Notes: generated by a model from the letters alone, not told the origin. Positions 17,431 through 26,548 are shown, numbered from the stretch's first letter. The stretch: DNA of 64,000 nt from JAKZRT01 sp965247915 (GCA_965247915.1 OZ252048.1:496001-560000); one strand, 5' to 3'. Numbers and translations are program-made.

Positions 17431-18315
17431 TTAATGGTCGCGCGCGACCACAAACCGCGCGCAGTCGCGCAGGACATCCGCTTGCCCGTCGTAGCCCTCC
17501 AACGCGGCAACGGCTTCACCGGCAAGGGCCTGCGCCCGCGCCCGCGCCGCACCCAGACCAAGCAGCGACACGAATGTCGCCTTGCCTGCGGCGGCATCTT
17601 TGCGCAGCCGCTTGCCGGTGGCGGCCTCATCCCCGGTCGCATCCAGAATGTCATCGGCAATCTGATAGGCCAGCCCCAGCGCCCGGGCGTAGATTATCAG
17701 GGGTTTCGGGTCGGCCCGGCCCATGATTGCGCCCGCCGCGCAGGACCATTCGATCAGCGCGCCGGTTTTTCGGCGCTGAAGTTCGGTAATGCTCTCGACC
17801 GTTAACGGCGCGCTGGCCGCTTCGGCAGACATGTCCAGGGCCTGACCCAGCACCATGCCGTTGATACCTGCCGCACTGGCAAGTCCGCCGATCAGTTCAA
17901 GCCGCACGTCACCCGGCATGTCGAGGCGCGATGCCAGGCATTCAAAAGCGAGGCTTTGCAATGCGTCACCCGCCAGAACCGCGGTCGCCTCGTCCCAGGC
18001 GACATGAACCGTGGGCTGGCCGCGCCGCAGATCGTCGTCGTCCATGGCGGGTAGGTCGTCATGAACCAGCGAATAAGCGTGAATCGCCTCGATCGCCGCC
18101 GCCGCCCAGACCGATTGACTGGCGTTGATCCCGAAAAGCCGCGCCGATTCGATCACCAGAAATCCGCGCAACCGTTTGCCGCCCGCCACGCCGTAGCGCA
18201 TGGCCGCAGTGACCGGCGCATCGGCGGCACCGGCAAGTGCCGCATCAAGGCAGGCTTGAATGGCACTTGCGGCTTGTTCCCGTCGGGCGTCAAAAAGGGC
18301 GGGCGGGGTTGTCAT
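17431..18315 (-). CDS. ispA: Geranyl/farnesyl diphosphate synthase
   Basis: A 294-residue all-helical prenyl transferase that builds farnesyl diphosphate from IPP and DMAPP. Seen: GGKRLRGFLV near 46-55, the first aspartate-rich motif DDLPAMDDDDLRRG near 83-96 and the second ADDILDATGDEAATGKRLRKDAAAGK near 220-245. Start at 18315 (MTTPPALFDARREQ) fits the family length; an upstream extension would overlap xseB entirely. It lies 43 bases after xseB and 72 bases before dxs, so substrate supply and chain elongation are encoded together. Confidence 0.95.
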   Translation of the reverse strand: MTTPPALFDARREQAASAIQACLDAALAGAADAPVTAAMRYGVAGGKRLRGFLVIESARLFGINASQSVWAAAAIEAIHAYSLVHDDLPAMDDDDLRRGQPTVHVAWDEATAVLAGDALQSLAFECLASRLDMPGDVRLELIGGLASAAGINGMVLGQALDMSAEAASAPLTVESITELQRRKTGALIEWSCAAGAIMGRADPKPLIIYARALGLAYQIADDILDATGDEAATGKRLRKDAAAGKATFVSLLGLGAARARAQALAGEAVAALEGYDGQADVLRDCARFVVARDH

Positions 18316-18358
18316 CGAGTTCGGTCCAAACCTGCGGTTTCCGCGACGCGCAAGCGGC

Positions 18359-18601
18359 CTAGTCGCCGTCCAGCGGCTGGGTGCCGGTGGGCGCGCCGTC
18401 CGGGCCAAGGGTTATCGCCTCGACCTTGGCCTCGGCCGATTTCAGCTTGCCCTCGCAATGTTTGCGCAGCGCGGCACCGCGCTCGTAGAGCTTGATCGAA
18501 TCTTCCAGCGCCACCTCGCCCGCCTCCAGCGATTTGACCACCCGCTCAAGCTCGGCCATCGCGGCCTCGAAGGTCATCTTGGCAACCGGGGTATCGCTCA
18601 T
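18359..18601 (-). CDS. xseB: Exodeoxyribonuclease VII small subunit
   Basis: An 80-residue protein matching XseB: MTFEAAMAELERVVKSLEAGEVALEDSIKLYERGAALRKHCEGKLKSAEAKVE-type helical hairpin across residues 9-62. It assembles with XseA to degrade single-stranded DNA to acid-soluble oligonucleotides. Its ATG overlaps the stop of the histone-deacetylase-like gene by 4 bases. The xseB-ispA-dxs order is common in proteobacteria. Confidence 0.95.
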   Translation of the reverse strand: MSDTPVAKMTFEAAMAELERVVKSLEAGEVALEDSIKLYERGAALRKHCEGKLKSAEAKVEAITLGPDGAPTGTQPLDGD

Positions 18602-19533
18602 CCGCCTCGCTCCATCAGCACGGTAACATGGGCCGCGACGCTGGCGGCCAAAGCCTCCAGATCATAGCCGCCTTCCAGTGTCGAGACCAGCCTGCCGTCT
18701 GTGTGTTCGTCGGCCAGATCGCAGAGCTGACGGGTGATCCAGGCGAAATCCTGCGTGGTCAGCCGCAGCTGCGCCAGCGGGTCGGCGGCGTGGGCGTCGA
18801 AGCCCGCCGAGATCAGGATCAACTCGGGCTTGTGGGCGGCAATCGCCGGAAAGCCCTGCGCCTCCCATACCCGCCGAAAGGCGGCGCTGCCGTCACCGGG
18901 GGCCAGCGGCAGGTTGAGCACGTTCTGGTGCGCGCCGGTCTCGTGCGCGGCACCGGTGCCCGGATAGCAGGGCATCTGGTGCGACGAGGCGAAGAAGATG
19001 CGCGGGTCATCCTCGACCAGGGCTTGGGTGCCGTTGCCATGGTGGACGTCGAAATCGGCGATGGCGACGCGCGTCAGCCCTTGGTGATCGAGCGCATATT
19101 TGGCGGCCATAGCGATGTTGCCAAAGAGGCAAAACCCCATGGGCGTTTGTTTCTCGGCGTGGTGGCCCGGCGGGCGGGTGGCGCAGAAGGCGTTCGCGGC
19201 CTCGCCCCCCATCACCAGATCGACGGCTTGCAGATTGCCGCCCGCCGAGCGCAGCGCTGCATCGAGCGACCCCGGCGACAAGTATGTGTCGGCATCCAGC
19301 GCCATCGACCCGAGGTCGGGCCGGGCGTCGCGGATGGTCTGGATATAGGCGGCAGGATGAACCCGCAGGAGGTCGTCATCGGGGGCCAGCGGGGCGGTAT
19401 GGCGGGTGAGGCTTGCAAATTCGGGGGCGTCGAGGGCGGCCATGATCGCCTCGAGCCGCGCGACCTGCTCGGGGTGGCCGGGCGGGGTGATATGGGACAG
19501 GCAATCGGGGTGCGAGATCAGCGCGGTGGTCAT
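18598..19533 (-). CDS. Histone deacetylase-family (acetylpolyamine amidohydrolase-like) protein
   Basis: A 311-residue zinc-dependent deacetylase-fold protein. Catalytic segments are visible: CATRPPGHHAEKQTPMGFCLFGNIA near 128-152 (His pair), VAIADFDVHHGNGTQ near 165-180 (zinc Asp/His), SAGFDAHAADPLAQL near 245-258 (zinc Asp) and LVSTLEGGYDLEALA near 285-300. Bacterial members act on acetylated small molecules or protein lysines; the substrate here is unknown. Start at 19533 gives the usual MTTALISHPDCLSH N-terminus; the upstream extension to 19647 has no family features. It heads the xseB-ispA-dxs operon. Confidence 0.92.
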   Translation of the reverse strand: MTTALISHPDCLSHITPPGHPEQVARLEAIMAALDAPEFASLTRHTAPLAPDDDLLRVHPAAYIQTIRDARPDLGSMALDADTYLSPGSLDAALRSAGGNLQAVDLVMGGEAANAFCATRPPGHHAEKQTPMGFCLFGNIAMAAKYALDHQGLTRVAIADFDVHHGNGTQALVEDDPRIFFASSHQMPCYPGTGAAHETGAHQNVLNLPLAPGDGSAAFRRVWEAQGFPAIAAHKPELILISAGFDAHAADPLAQLRLTTQDFAWITRQLCDLADEHTDGRLVSTLEGGYDLEALAASVAAHVTVLMERGG

Positions 19534-19597
19534 GGCGCGCAAGCTAGGCCGGGGCGAGGATAGGGGCAAGTCCAGGACCCCGATCCGGGGCCGCGGT

Positions 19598-20062
19598 TCA
19601 ATTCTTCGGCCAGGCCAGTGCAGGACCCAACCTGAAGTAAGAGACATTGTTGGTGAAGACGCTATCGGGTTGCATTTTGATAAACCGAGCGGTCGGAGCG
19701 TCCATCATCGCGATGTTTTCTATGAACCAGGGGTTCCAGTGGTTTTCGTCCCCCAGGTATTTCTTCAGCAACCTTTTGAAGCGGGCGACCGAGCCCGGCT
19801 CGATTGTCGCCCTGCCCCGCAGTCCGAGATGAAGTAATATACCGGCCTCGTTGTTGAAATCGACGATTTCTATCGCGCATCGCGGGTTTTGAACTATCCG
19901 GCGAACCGAACTCGCGCGGGTTGTGCCCAACAGCCAAATCGCGTCGTCCTCCCAGACAAACCACATAGGAGCGTTACGGGGTGCACCGTCACCCGAGATA
20001 GTTGCCAGGTTGGCCATCAAGGGACGGCACAAAACCTCGGATGGGTCAAATTCTTTGGGCAT
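19598..20062 (-). CDS. Pyridoxamine 5'-phosphate oxidase-family (FMN-binding split barrel) protein
   Basis: A 154-residue split-barrel protein. The translation shows LMANLATISGDGAPRNAPMWFVWEDDAIWLLGT near 14-46, SSVRRIVQNPRCAIEIVDFN near 50-70 and LRGRATIEPGS near 80-90, the arrangement of PPOX-family flavin or deazaflavin-binding oxidoreductases. ATG at 20062 is used; a TTG two codons upstream is possible. It is on the same strand as the deacetylase operon but separated by 64 bases. The physiological substrate is unknown. Confidence 0.8.
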   Translation of the reverse strand: MPKEFDPSEVLCRPLMANLATISGDGAPRNAPMWFVWEDDAIWLLGTTRASSVRRIVQNPRCAIEIVDFNNEAGILLHLGLRGRATIEPGSVARFKRLLKKYLGDENHWNPWFIENIAMMDAPTARFIKMQPDSVFTNNVSYFRLGPALAWPKN

Positions 20063-20667
20063 GAACAAGGCTTAGGTAACGGCTTGGGGACTGACAAGTC
20101 TGACGGCACCGATGAATGGTCTCGCAATTGGTCATTGTGAATTTACAAATGGTCCACGCCGACCGTAGAGATTTCACCGACGCCTGATATTCGGGCACCG
20201 GGTCACGCCGATCTGACCGTAGCCATGCGCGGGGGCGTCTGCCCGATCCGCCGCCATATTGGAACCGAGATCGGGCAGTTGCGTTAAAGTCAGGGCGGAG
20301 TGTCACCGCCGCGAAAAATCACCGACTAGGCGGTTGGCGGGCTGATGCCCGTACTACGTGTGGGCGGGGCGACTGGCCCCGGAGGCCGGGAAAAGCGGGG
20401 TTATGTGCGCCAATGACATGCGCACCGACAGTTTTGCGGTCAAAGCGGGCTTTGGCCAATAAGAGCAACCGAGGGCCGCGCCCTGCCTCGGGCGGGCGCA
20501 GATCGCGTCGTGCTTTGCACTTTATCGCGCCAAATCCGAATGACCTGACCGCGATGAGCGGCATCGAAAAAGCGCCCTCCCAAGCGGGAGGGAGGGCGCG
20601 GCCCGGAGGCGCTGCGCGCCTTGATTCCGGGCCAGTGGTTTGTCTGGCGTAGATCTGCAACGGGCTT
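20063..20667. other. Gene-free interval before IS1182
   Basis: About 600 bases in which no convincing gene is seen; open frames here lack start signals and family similarity. It contains one copy of a 52-bp repeat (20158-20209) and, near 20575-20600, a GC-rich inverted repeat of the form GCCCTCCC / GGGAGGG. The interval may be decayed sequence or hold regulatory elements that cannot be identified by eye. Confidence 0.5.
20158..20209 (+). repeat. 52-bp imperfect direct repeat, copy 1
   Basis: Begins GCCGACCGTAGAGATTTC and ends TCACGCC. Roughly 40 of 52 positions match the stretch at 22212-22263 in the same orientation. The two copies lie on either side of the IS1182 element but are not flush with its ends, so they are not its target duplication. 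Confidence 0.6.
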
Positions 20668-22202
20668 ATTCTGTTGAAAAAGTCTTCTTGATTTTAGATC
20701 ATCTCGCTGATTCAATCTCTGCATTGATGCGGGGGATTGGCGGCGATGTTGGGACCGAAGCAAGAGGCACAGAGCGCGCTTTTCTATGACTTCTCGATAG
20801 AAGACCACGTCCCGCAAGATCATCTGCTGCGGTCGATTGATCGCTTCGTCGATCTGTCCTGCATCCGCCAGCATCTCGCGCCATTTTACAGCTCAACCGG
20901 CCGCCCTTCGATTGATCCTGAGCTGCTGATCCGCATGCTGCTGGTGGGCTACTGCCTGGGCATCCGCTCGGAGCGGAGGCTGTGCGAGGAAGTGCATCTC
21001 AATCTGGCGTATCGCTGGTTTTGCCGCCTGGACCTGACAGATCAGGTGCCTGACCACTCGACATTCTCAAAGAACCGGCATGGCCGTTTCCGTGACAGTG
21101 ACCTGCTGCGTCATCTCTTTGAGACGGTCGTGGCGCGTTGCATTGCCGAGGGGCTGGTCAGTGGCCAGCGCTTTGCGGCGGATGCCAGTCTCATTGAGGC
21201 CGACGCAAATAAACAGAACTCCACCGCCAAAGAAGATTGGGATCACAGCACGATTGACCCCGATGACGCACCTCGTGCGGTGCGGGAATATCTCGACGTT
21301 CTGGATGACGCGGCCTTTGGCGCGGCGACGACCGTTGAACCGAAGTTCACGTCTCACTCCGACCCATCCAGTCAATGGACAGCGGCCCGCAAAGGTCCTG
21401 CGTTCTTTGCCTATTCAACCAATTATCTGATCGATACTGATCACGGTGTCATCGTGGACGTGGAAGCCACACGATCAATCCGACAGGCGGAGGTCGGGTC
21501 TGTGCGTACAATGCTGGATCGGGTCAAAGAAGGGTTTGGCCTGCATCCAGAGCGCATCATTGCTGACACGGCTTATGGTTCAGGCCCCATGCTTGGATGG
21601 TTGGTGGATCGCGGCATCGCTCCGCATATCCCGGTAATCGACAAAGCTGGCCGAACCGATGGCACCTGGACACGAGCCGATTTTGAATGGGACGCTGAGA
21701 ACGACCAGTACATCTGTCCCGAGGGACAGGCGTTGAAGCAGTTCCGCCGCAACTACTCAGACCCCAAGCGTGGCCCGTCCGACAAAGGCACTGCCAAGTA
21801 TCGCGCGCTGAAACTGACTTGCCAAAGTTGCCCGTCCAAGGCGCGCTGCTGTCCCAACATGGATGCCCGATCCATCACCCGCGAAGAACACGAAGATGCC
21901 AGACAAGTTGCCCGAGACATCGCAAAAACCAGGCAATATGAAATCTCGATGAAGCTGCGGAAAAAAGTCGAGATGCTGTTTGCTCACCTCAAACGCATTC
22001 TTGGCCTTGGACGGCTCCGATTACGCGGCCCATGCGGCGCAAACGATGAATTCCTCCTCGCTGCCACCGCCCAGAACCTTCGGAAACTGGCCAAGATCTT
22101 TCCTGCACCGCAGAAACCGCGAACAGCCTGACCAGAAAGGTGTTCGGGCTCACATACAACGGCCACTTTCTGCACCTGCAACACGTTGTTTTTCAACAGA
22201 AT
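20668..22202 (+). mobile_element. IS1182-family insertion sequence (about 1.5 kb)
   Basis: Bounded by a perfect 14-bp inverted repeat: ATTCTGTTGAAAAA at 20668-20681 and its complement at 22189-22202. One intact transposase gene fills the element. No clear target duplication could be assigned because the outermost base of the repeat is uncertain. Confidence 0.83.
20746..22131 (+). CDS. IS1182-family DDE transposase
   Basis: A 461-residue transposase, full length for the family. It opens MLGPKQEAQSALFYDFSIEDHVP and has RPSIDPELLIRMLLVGYCLGIRSERRLCEEV near 50-80, typical IS1182 features. Catalytic acidic residues lie in FAADASLIEADANK near 146-160, IIADTAYGSG near 265-275, and the C-terminal LRKKVEMLFAHLKRILGLGRLRLRG near 405-430 carries the Glu region. 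A CxxC-type cluster (LTCQSCPSKARCCP) is near 360. ATG at 20746 is preferred over an in-frame TTG at 20737. No damage is visible. Confidence 0.95.
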   Translation: MLGPKQEAQSALFYDFSIEDHVPQDHLLRSIDRFVDLSCIRQHLAPFYSSTGRPSIDPELLIRMLLVGYCLGIRSERRLCEEVHLNLAYRWFCRLDLTDQVPDHSTFSKNRHGRFRDSDLLRHLFETVVARCIAEGLVSGQRFAADASLIEADANKQNSTAKEDWDHSTIDPDDAPRAVREYLDVLDDAAFGAATTVEPKFTSHSDPSSQWTAARKGPAFFAYSTNYLIDTDHGVIVDVEATRSIRQAEVGSVRTMLDRVKEGFGLHPERIIADTAYGSGPMLGWLVDRGIAPHIPVIDKAGRTDGTWTRADFEWDAENDQYICPEGQALKQFRRNYSDPKRGPSDKGTAKYRALKLTCQSCPSKARCCPNMDARSITREEHEDARQVARDIAKTRQYEISMKLRKKVEMLFAHLKRILGLGRLRLRGPCGANDEFLLAATAQNLRKLAKIFPAPQKPRTA

Positions 22203-22442
22203 CGGCTCAAAGCCGACCACAGAGGTTTCACCGGCACCTGACATTCAGGTCCCGGAACAGGCCAGAACCCGCCCTTCGTCATGCGGATTTTGCCTCTCCC
22301 CATCCCCTCTCCGGGGCGGAGAGGGGGGCCGCCACTGGCCGGTGTCGCGCTTCCCCCCTCCTGTGGGAGGGGGGTTAGGGGGGGAGGCCAGCCGTGGAAG
22401 GATGTGTCGGGTTGTAGTGGTCGGCGACGTATACAGCAGCGA
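22203..22442. other. Gene-free interval with GC-rich hairpins
   Basis: Between IS1182 and petR. Holds the second copy of the 52-bp repeat and two C/G-tract palindromes around 22295-22330 (CCCCTCTCCGGGGCGGAGAGGGG type) and 22350-22380 (CCCCTCCTGTGGGAGGGG). These resemble dispersed intergenic palindromic repeats and might also terminate petR transcription. No gene is supported. Confidence 0.5.
22212..22263 (+). repeat. 52-bp imperfect direct repeat, copy 2
   Basis: Begins GCCGACCACAGAGGTTTC, ends AACAGGCC; partner of 20158-20209, same orientation. It starts 9 bases after the right end of IS1182. Confidence 0.6.
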
Positions 22443-23141
22443 TCAATCCGGGCTGAGCATATACCCCGCCCCCCGAACCGTCTGCAGATAGCGGGGCTGT
22501 TTCGGGTCGGCTTCGATCTTGCGGCGCAGCCGGGTGATCTGGACATCGACTGCGCGTTCCTGGGCCTGGCCGCCGGCGCGGCCCAGTTCGGCCACCAGCG
22601 TCGCGCGGCGGACCGCCTCGCCCGGGGTGGCGGAAAATATCCGCATCAATTGCGCCTCGGTCGCGGTCAGCCGCACCTGCGCCTCGCCGCGCCAAAGCCC
22701 GCCCCGGTCGATGTCATAGCGCACGCCGCCCAGGTTCAGCACCCGCGGCAGCGTGGCCCCGGGATCTTCGCGCGGCACGCGCCGCAGTATCGCGTTGATC
22801 CTGAGCAAAAGCTCCTTGGGCTCGAACGGTTTCGGCAGGTAATCATCCGCGCCGGCCTCAAGCCCGGCAATCCGGTCTTCGGTGTCGCCCTTAGCGGTCA
22901 GCAGCAGGATCGGGGTTTGCAGGGCTGGCCGCAGCGCCCGGACCAGGCTGACCCCGTCTTCGCCGGGCATCATCACGTCGAGCACGATCAGATCGAACGC
23001 GAGCCCGTCCAGCAGCCGCCGCGCATGGCCTGCGTCGCGCGCCGCGCTGACCAGAAAGTCACGACGGATCAGAAATTTCTGCAACAGATCGCGAATGCGC
23101 TCGTCGTCGTCGACGATCAAAAGATGTGCGGTGTCGATCAT
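22443..23141 (-). CDS. petR: OmpR-family response regulator, PetR-like
   Basis: A 232-residue two-domain regulator. The receiver domain shows LLIVDDDERIRDLL (acidic pocket), phosphoacceptor in FDLIVLDVMMPGEDG (Asp near 55), and LLTAKGDTEDRIAGLEAGADDYLPKPF (Lys near 107). The C-terminal winged helix shows RLTATEAQLMRIF and VDVQITRLRRKIEADPKQPRYLQTVRGAGYML. In Rhodobacter, PetR with the adjacent MarR-like PetP is needed for cytochrome bc1/c2 expression; the name is inferred from this pairing. It overlaps petP by 4 bases. No sensor kinase is encoded beside it. Confidence 0.85.
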   Translation of the reverse strand: MIDTAHLLIVDDDERIRDLLQKFLIRRDFLVSAARDAGHARRLLDGLAFDLIVLDVMMPGEDGVSLVRALRPALQTPILLLTAKGDTEDRIAGLEAGADDYLPKPFEPKELLLRINAILRRVPREDPGATLPRVLNLGGVRYDIDRGGLWRGEAQVRLTATEAQLMRIFSATPGEAVRRATLVAELGRAGGQAQERAVDVQITRLRRKIEADPKQPRYLQTVRGAGYMLSPD

Positions 23142-23644
23142 GGCTGGCCGCCTTCCTTCAGCAACCCATACTGGTGCCGCTGGTCGGGGTCCATCATCGC
23201 TTCGAGCACCTGCCGGAAACCCGCGACCGCCTGCGGTCCCGCCACGCGATAGGCGGCGCGCATCCGCGCGCGTTGCGCCTGCGACAACTCGCGCTCGAGC
23301 TCAGCACCGGCAGCGGTCAGCACCAGGTTGCGCTCGCGCCGGTCGCGGCGCCCGACCCGGCTTTCGACCAGCCCGCCTTCGATCAGGGACCGCAGCACCC
23401 GGTTCAGGCTTTGCTTGGTGACGCCGAGAATGGCCAGCAGATTGTTCACCGTCGTGCCCGGGGTCCGATGGATGAAATGGATGGCGCGATGGTGGGCGCG
23501 GCCGAAATCGTGGACCAGCAGAATGCGATCGGGGTCAGCCGTGAAGCCGCGATAGGCGAAAAACATCGCCTCGATGCCCTTGCGAAGCTGTTCATCGGTG
23601 AGGAATAACAGCGATTCCCCGCCGTGCGAGCCGATGTCTGACAT
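23138..23644 (-). CDS. petP: MarR-family transcriptional regulator, PetP-like
   Basis: A 168-residue winged-helix regulator. The HTH region is TTVNNLLAILGVTKQSLNRVLRSLIEGGLVESRVGRRDRRERNLVLT near 65-110, with the DxRxR wing typical of MarR proteins. Helical dimerisation segments flank it. Its stop overlaps the start of the OmpR-type gene, so the two form an operon, matching the petP-petR pair of Rhodobacter. It is divergent from the downstream ilvE. The ligand, if any, is unknown. Confidence 0.82.
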   Translation of the reverse strand: MSDIGSHGGESLLFLTDEQLRKGIEAMFFAYRGFTADPDRILLVHDFGRAHHRAIHFIHRTPGTTVNNLLAILGVTKQSLNRVLRSLIEGGLVESRVGRRDRRERNLVLTAAGAELERELSQAQRARMRAAYRVAGPQAVAGFRQVLEAMMDPDQRHQYGLLKEGGQP

Positions 23645-23808
23645 TCTAACCGCCTTTGGTCCCTACATAATCCTGATTTTATGTCAGCCATGTTGACTTT
23701 CCAAGAATCAATTCGTAGGAGTCTGGCGAAAACGCGCAATTTTATATCCGTATCGGACCTAATTTGCGCAACATTCGAAAATCAGTGCCCGGCAGATGGA
23801 GAACGGCG

Positions 23809-24678
23809 ATGGCTGGTGGATACGATGACCGTGACGGGTTTATCTGGCTAGACGGCAAGCTGGTGGCCTGGCGCGATGCCAATGTCCATATCCTGACCCA
23901 CGCCATGCATTACGCAAGTTCGGTGTTCGAGGGCGAGCGGGCCTATGAGGGCAAGATCTTTGAAAGCCGCCGGCATTCGGAACGCCTGCACGCCTCGGCG
24001 GGCATGATCGATTTCGAGGTCCCCTGGACGGTCGACGAGATCGAGGCCGCGAAATACGAGGTCCTGCGGGCCAATGGACAGACCGACGCTTATGTGCGGG
24101 CGGTGGCCTGGCGCGGGGCGGGCGAAGATATGGGCGTCGCGTCGGCGCGCAATCCGGTGCGGCTGGCGATCGCGACCTGGCAATGGGGGGCCTATTACGG
24201 CGACGCCAAGACGCGCGGCGCCAAGCTCGATATCTCCAAGTGGAAACGCCCCAGCCCCGAGACCATCCCCAGCCACGCCAAGGCCGCCGGTCTTTACATG
24301 ATCTGCACCATGTCGAAGCACGCCGCCGAAGCCAAAGGGTGTTCGGACGCGATGATGTTCGATTATCGCGGCTATGTGGCCGAGGCGACCGGGGCGAATA
24401 TGTTCTTCGTGCGTGACTGCGAGGTGCACACGCCCGACCCCGATTGTTTTCTGAACGGCATCACTCGGCAGACCGTGATCGGGATGCTGCGCGACCGGCA
24501 GATCAAGGTTCACGAGAGGCACATCATGCCGGACGAGCTGGAGGGGTTCGAGCAATGCTGGCTGACCGGCACGGCGGCCGAGGTGACGCCGGTGGGGCAG
24601 ATCGGCGACTATCATTTCGAGGTCGGTTCGATCACCCGCGAGATCGCCGGGGCCTATGAGAAACTGGTGCGAAGCTAG
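23809..24678 (+). CDS. ilvE: Branched-chain amino acid aminotransferase
   Basis: A 289-residue class IV PLP enzyme that transaminates Leu, Ile and Val with 2-oxoglutarate. Seen: DGFIWLDGKLVAWRDANVHILTHAMHYASSVFEGERAY at the N-terminus, the PLP lysine region near 150-160 (SKWKRPSPETIPSHAKAAGLYM), EAKGCSDAMMFDYRGYVAEATGANMFFV near 180-208 and GITRQTVIGMLRDRQIKVHER near 220-240. ATG at 23809 follows GGAGAACGGCG; a TTG at 23764 is in frame but has no similarity. It diverges from petPR. Confidence 0.93.
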   Translation: MAGGYDDRDGFIWLDGKLVAWRDANVHILTHAMHYASSVFEGERAYEGKIFESRRHSERLHASAGMIDFEVPWTVDEIEAAKYEVLRANGQTDAYVRAVAWRGAGEDMGVASARNPVRLAIATWQWGAYYGDAKTRGAKLDISKWKRPSPETIPSHAKAAGLYMICTMSKHAAEAKGCSDAMMFDYRGYVAEATGANMFFVRDCEVHTPDPDCFLNGITRQTVIGMLRDRQIKVHERHIMPDELEGFEQCWLTGTAAEVTPVGQIGDYHFEVGSITREIAGAYEKLVRS

Positions 24679-24817
24679 GCAGCCGCGTATCCGCCCAACT
24701 GCGCCACATTCGGTGACGCCCCGGGCGAAGATTGGACGTCTGAGCGCCCTATGCGCTCGCGCGGATGTGCCAGAAGTTTTGCGCTGCCGGCGCGCGAATT
24801 AACAGCGGCTCCGGGCG

Positions 24818-25873
24818 TTAACCCCGCCGCAAAGTTTGCCCCGGCTCGATTTTGGGGCTAAGCTCCACTCGCTGGCCGCCGCCTTCGATGTCGCCCGTGG
24901 TGCGACCCGAAATGATGCGGGCGGCTTCGCGGCCGATCTCGGCCCGGGCACTGTCCATGGTGGCGATCTTGAGCGGCAGGCCGTCGAGAATCTCCATGCT
25001 GTTGAACCCGGCGAGGCCGAGCTGGCCGGGTACGTCGATGCCCTTTTCCAGACAGTAAAGCAGCCCGCCAGCAGCAATCATGTCGTTGGAATAATAGAGG
25101 AAATCCATGTCGGGTGTGCGGTCGAGAATGGCCTGGGTCATCTCGCGGCCCTTGCGGAAACCCGAGCCGCCTTCATAAAATACGTGGTCGGCTACCTCCA
25201 GGCCCGCCTTGGCCAGGCCTTGCGTAAACCCCTCGAAGCGTTTGCGGGCGCGGTGGTCGAGCGGCATTTTGGTGCCCAGAAAGCCGATCCGGCGGTACCC
25301 GGCGTCAACAATCTCGCGCGCCATTTCCAGCCCGGCGCGGCGGTGCGAAATGCCGACGGCCGCATCGACCGGCTGGCCATCGACATCCATGATCTCGACC
25401 ACCGGTATGCCCGCGGCCGCCATCATTGTGCGGCTGGCCTCGGAATGCTCAAGCCCGGCAATAATGACGCCCGAGGGGCGCCACGACAGCATTTCGTAGA
25501 GCACTTTCTCTTCGCGCTTGGGCTGATAGTTGGTAATGCCCACAACCGGTTGCAGGTCGGTTTCGTCGAGCACCTCGGAAATACCCGTCATCACCTCGGG
25601 AAAGACCATGTTCGACATCGACGGGATGATCACCGCCACCAGGTAGACCCGCTGCGAGGCCAGGGCGCCGGCGATTTTATTAGGAACATAACCCAGCTCT
25701 TTGGCCGCTTCCAGAACCCGCTGGCGCGTCGCGTCCGACACATCGCCCCGGTTGCGCAGCACCCGGCTTACGGTCATTTCGCTGACCCCCGAGGCCTGAG
25801 ACACGTCGCGCAGGGTCAGCGACCGCTGAGGGTCCGAGCGATCAGAGGCGGCGGGATTGGCTGACTTGGTCAC
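24818..25873 (-). CDS. LacI/GntR-type transcriptional repressor
   Basis: A 351-residue regulator. The N-terminal LacI-type HTH is LTLRDVSQASGVSEMTVSRVLRNRGDVSDATRQRVLEAAKELGYVPNKIAGALA across about residues 19-72, followed by a periplasmic-binding-protein-like effector domain (VYLVAVIIPSMSNMVFPEVM; GVIIAGLEHS; YRRIGFLGTKMP; DFLYYSNDMIAAGGLLYCLE). It resembles gluconate-type GntR repressors. No ATG is in frame near the start, so GTG at 25873 is proposed. No transporter or sugar gene lies next to it in the window, so its regulon cannot be inferred. Confidence 0.85.
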   Translation of the reverse strand: MTKSANPAASDRSDPQRSLTLRDVSQASGVSEMTVSRVLRNRGDVSDATRQRVLEAAKELGYVPNKIAGALASQRVYLVAVIIPSMSNMVFPEVMTGISEVLDETDLQPVVGITNYQPKREEKVLYEMLSWRPSGVIIAGLEHSEASRTMMAAAGIPVVEIMDVDGQPVDAAVGISHRRAGLEMAREIVDAGYRRIGFLGTKMPLDHRARKRFEGFTQGLAKAGLEVADHVFYEGGSGFRKGREMTQAILDRTPDMDFLYYSNDMIAAGGLLYCLEKGIDVPGQLGLAGFNSMEILDGLPLKIATMDSARAEIGREAARIISGRTTGDIEGGGQRVELSPKIEPGQTLRRG

Positions 25874-26050
25874 TGGGTCACGGTCTTGTTCCGGCTGCGC
25901 TTGGCGCTTGATACAGCGAATTGGCGTTGCGGCCAAGTAGTCTTGCCCGCCCCGCGTCACCCGATATTTCGATAAAAATTTCACACAATGTTTTGCAGAA
26001 AACACCGTCTGGTTAACCGGCGGTAAGCGCCGCTGGGTGACAGTCCGGGC

Positions 26051-26548
26051 ATGACGCCGGCCGACCCCTATTACGTGATTCAATACCAGTTTGACCTGAT
26101 CGGCGACATCGAGCGGATCTGGGATGACTTCGACGGCAGCGGCGTTCACGTCGGCATTTACGATGACGGTATCGAATATACCCATGCCGACCTGGCGCCG
26201 ACCTATGATGCCGGCCTGCATTTCACTCATAACAGCGTCACTTATGACCCGATGCCGCTCAGCGGGGCCAATGGGCATGGAACTTCCGTTGCGGGCCTCA
26301 TCGGCATGGCCGCCAACAATGAAGAGGGTGGCGTGGGCGTCGCCCATGGGGCCAGCCTGACCGGCGTCGATTTTCTGAACGATCTGCAGTTCAACACTTC
26401 CGACAGCGTGATGCTGGCGTCGATTTCCCACGCATCGGTGTTCGACGTGATGTCCAACAGCTGGGGCATCACGCCCGAATTTCAGCCCTACAACAACATC
26501 AATGTCTTCACCTCGTTTACCGCCCAGCAAATCGGGCGTTATGCCGAG
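26051..26548 (+). pseudogene. S8 (subtilisin-like) serine protease, truncated by IS insertion
   Basis: The N-terminal 166 codons of a large S8 peptidase. Catalytic Asp is in VGIYDDGIEYTHADL near 33-47 and catalytic His in NGHGTSVAGLIG near 75-86; the catalytic Ser region and everything beyond is missing because an IS3-family end begins at 26549. There is no Sec signal; such proteins in roseobacters often carry C-terminal RTX repeats and leave by type I secretion, which cannot be checked here. After 26548 the frame continues 10 codons into the IS and stops. The downstream half is not seen elsewhere in the window. Confidence 0.85.

Noticed and set aside
15400..17805. Very long (about 800 codons) rightward open frame opposite dxs and ispA
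   Set aside because: It is the antisense shadow of dxs, whose motifs are unmistakable on the minus strand. Arg/Gly/His-rich composition is typical of such shadows.
22281..22400. Coding frame through the GC-rich interval after IS1182
   Set aside because: The peptide (SPSPLRGGEGG type) is what palindromic intergenic repeats give when translated; no start signal or family.
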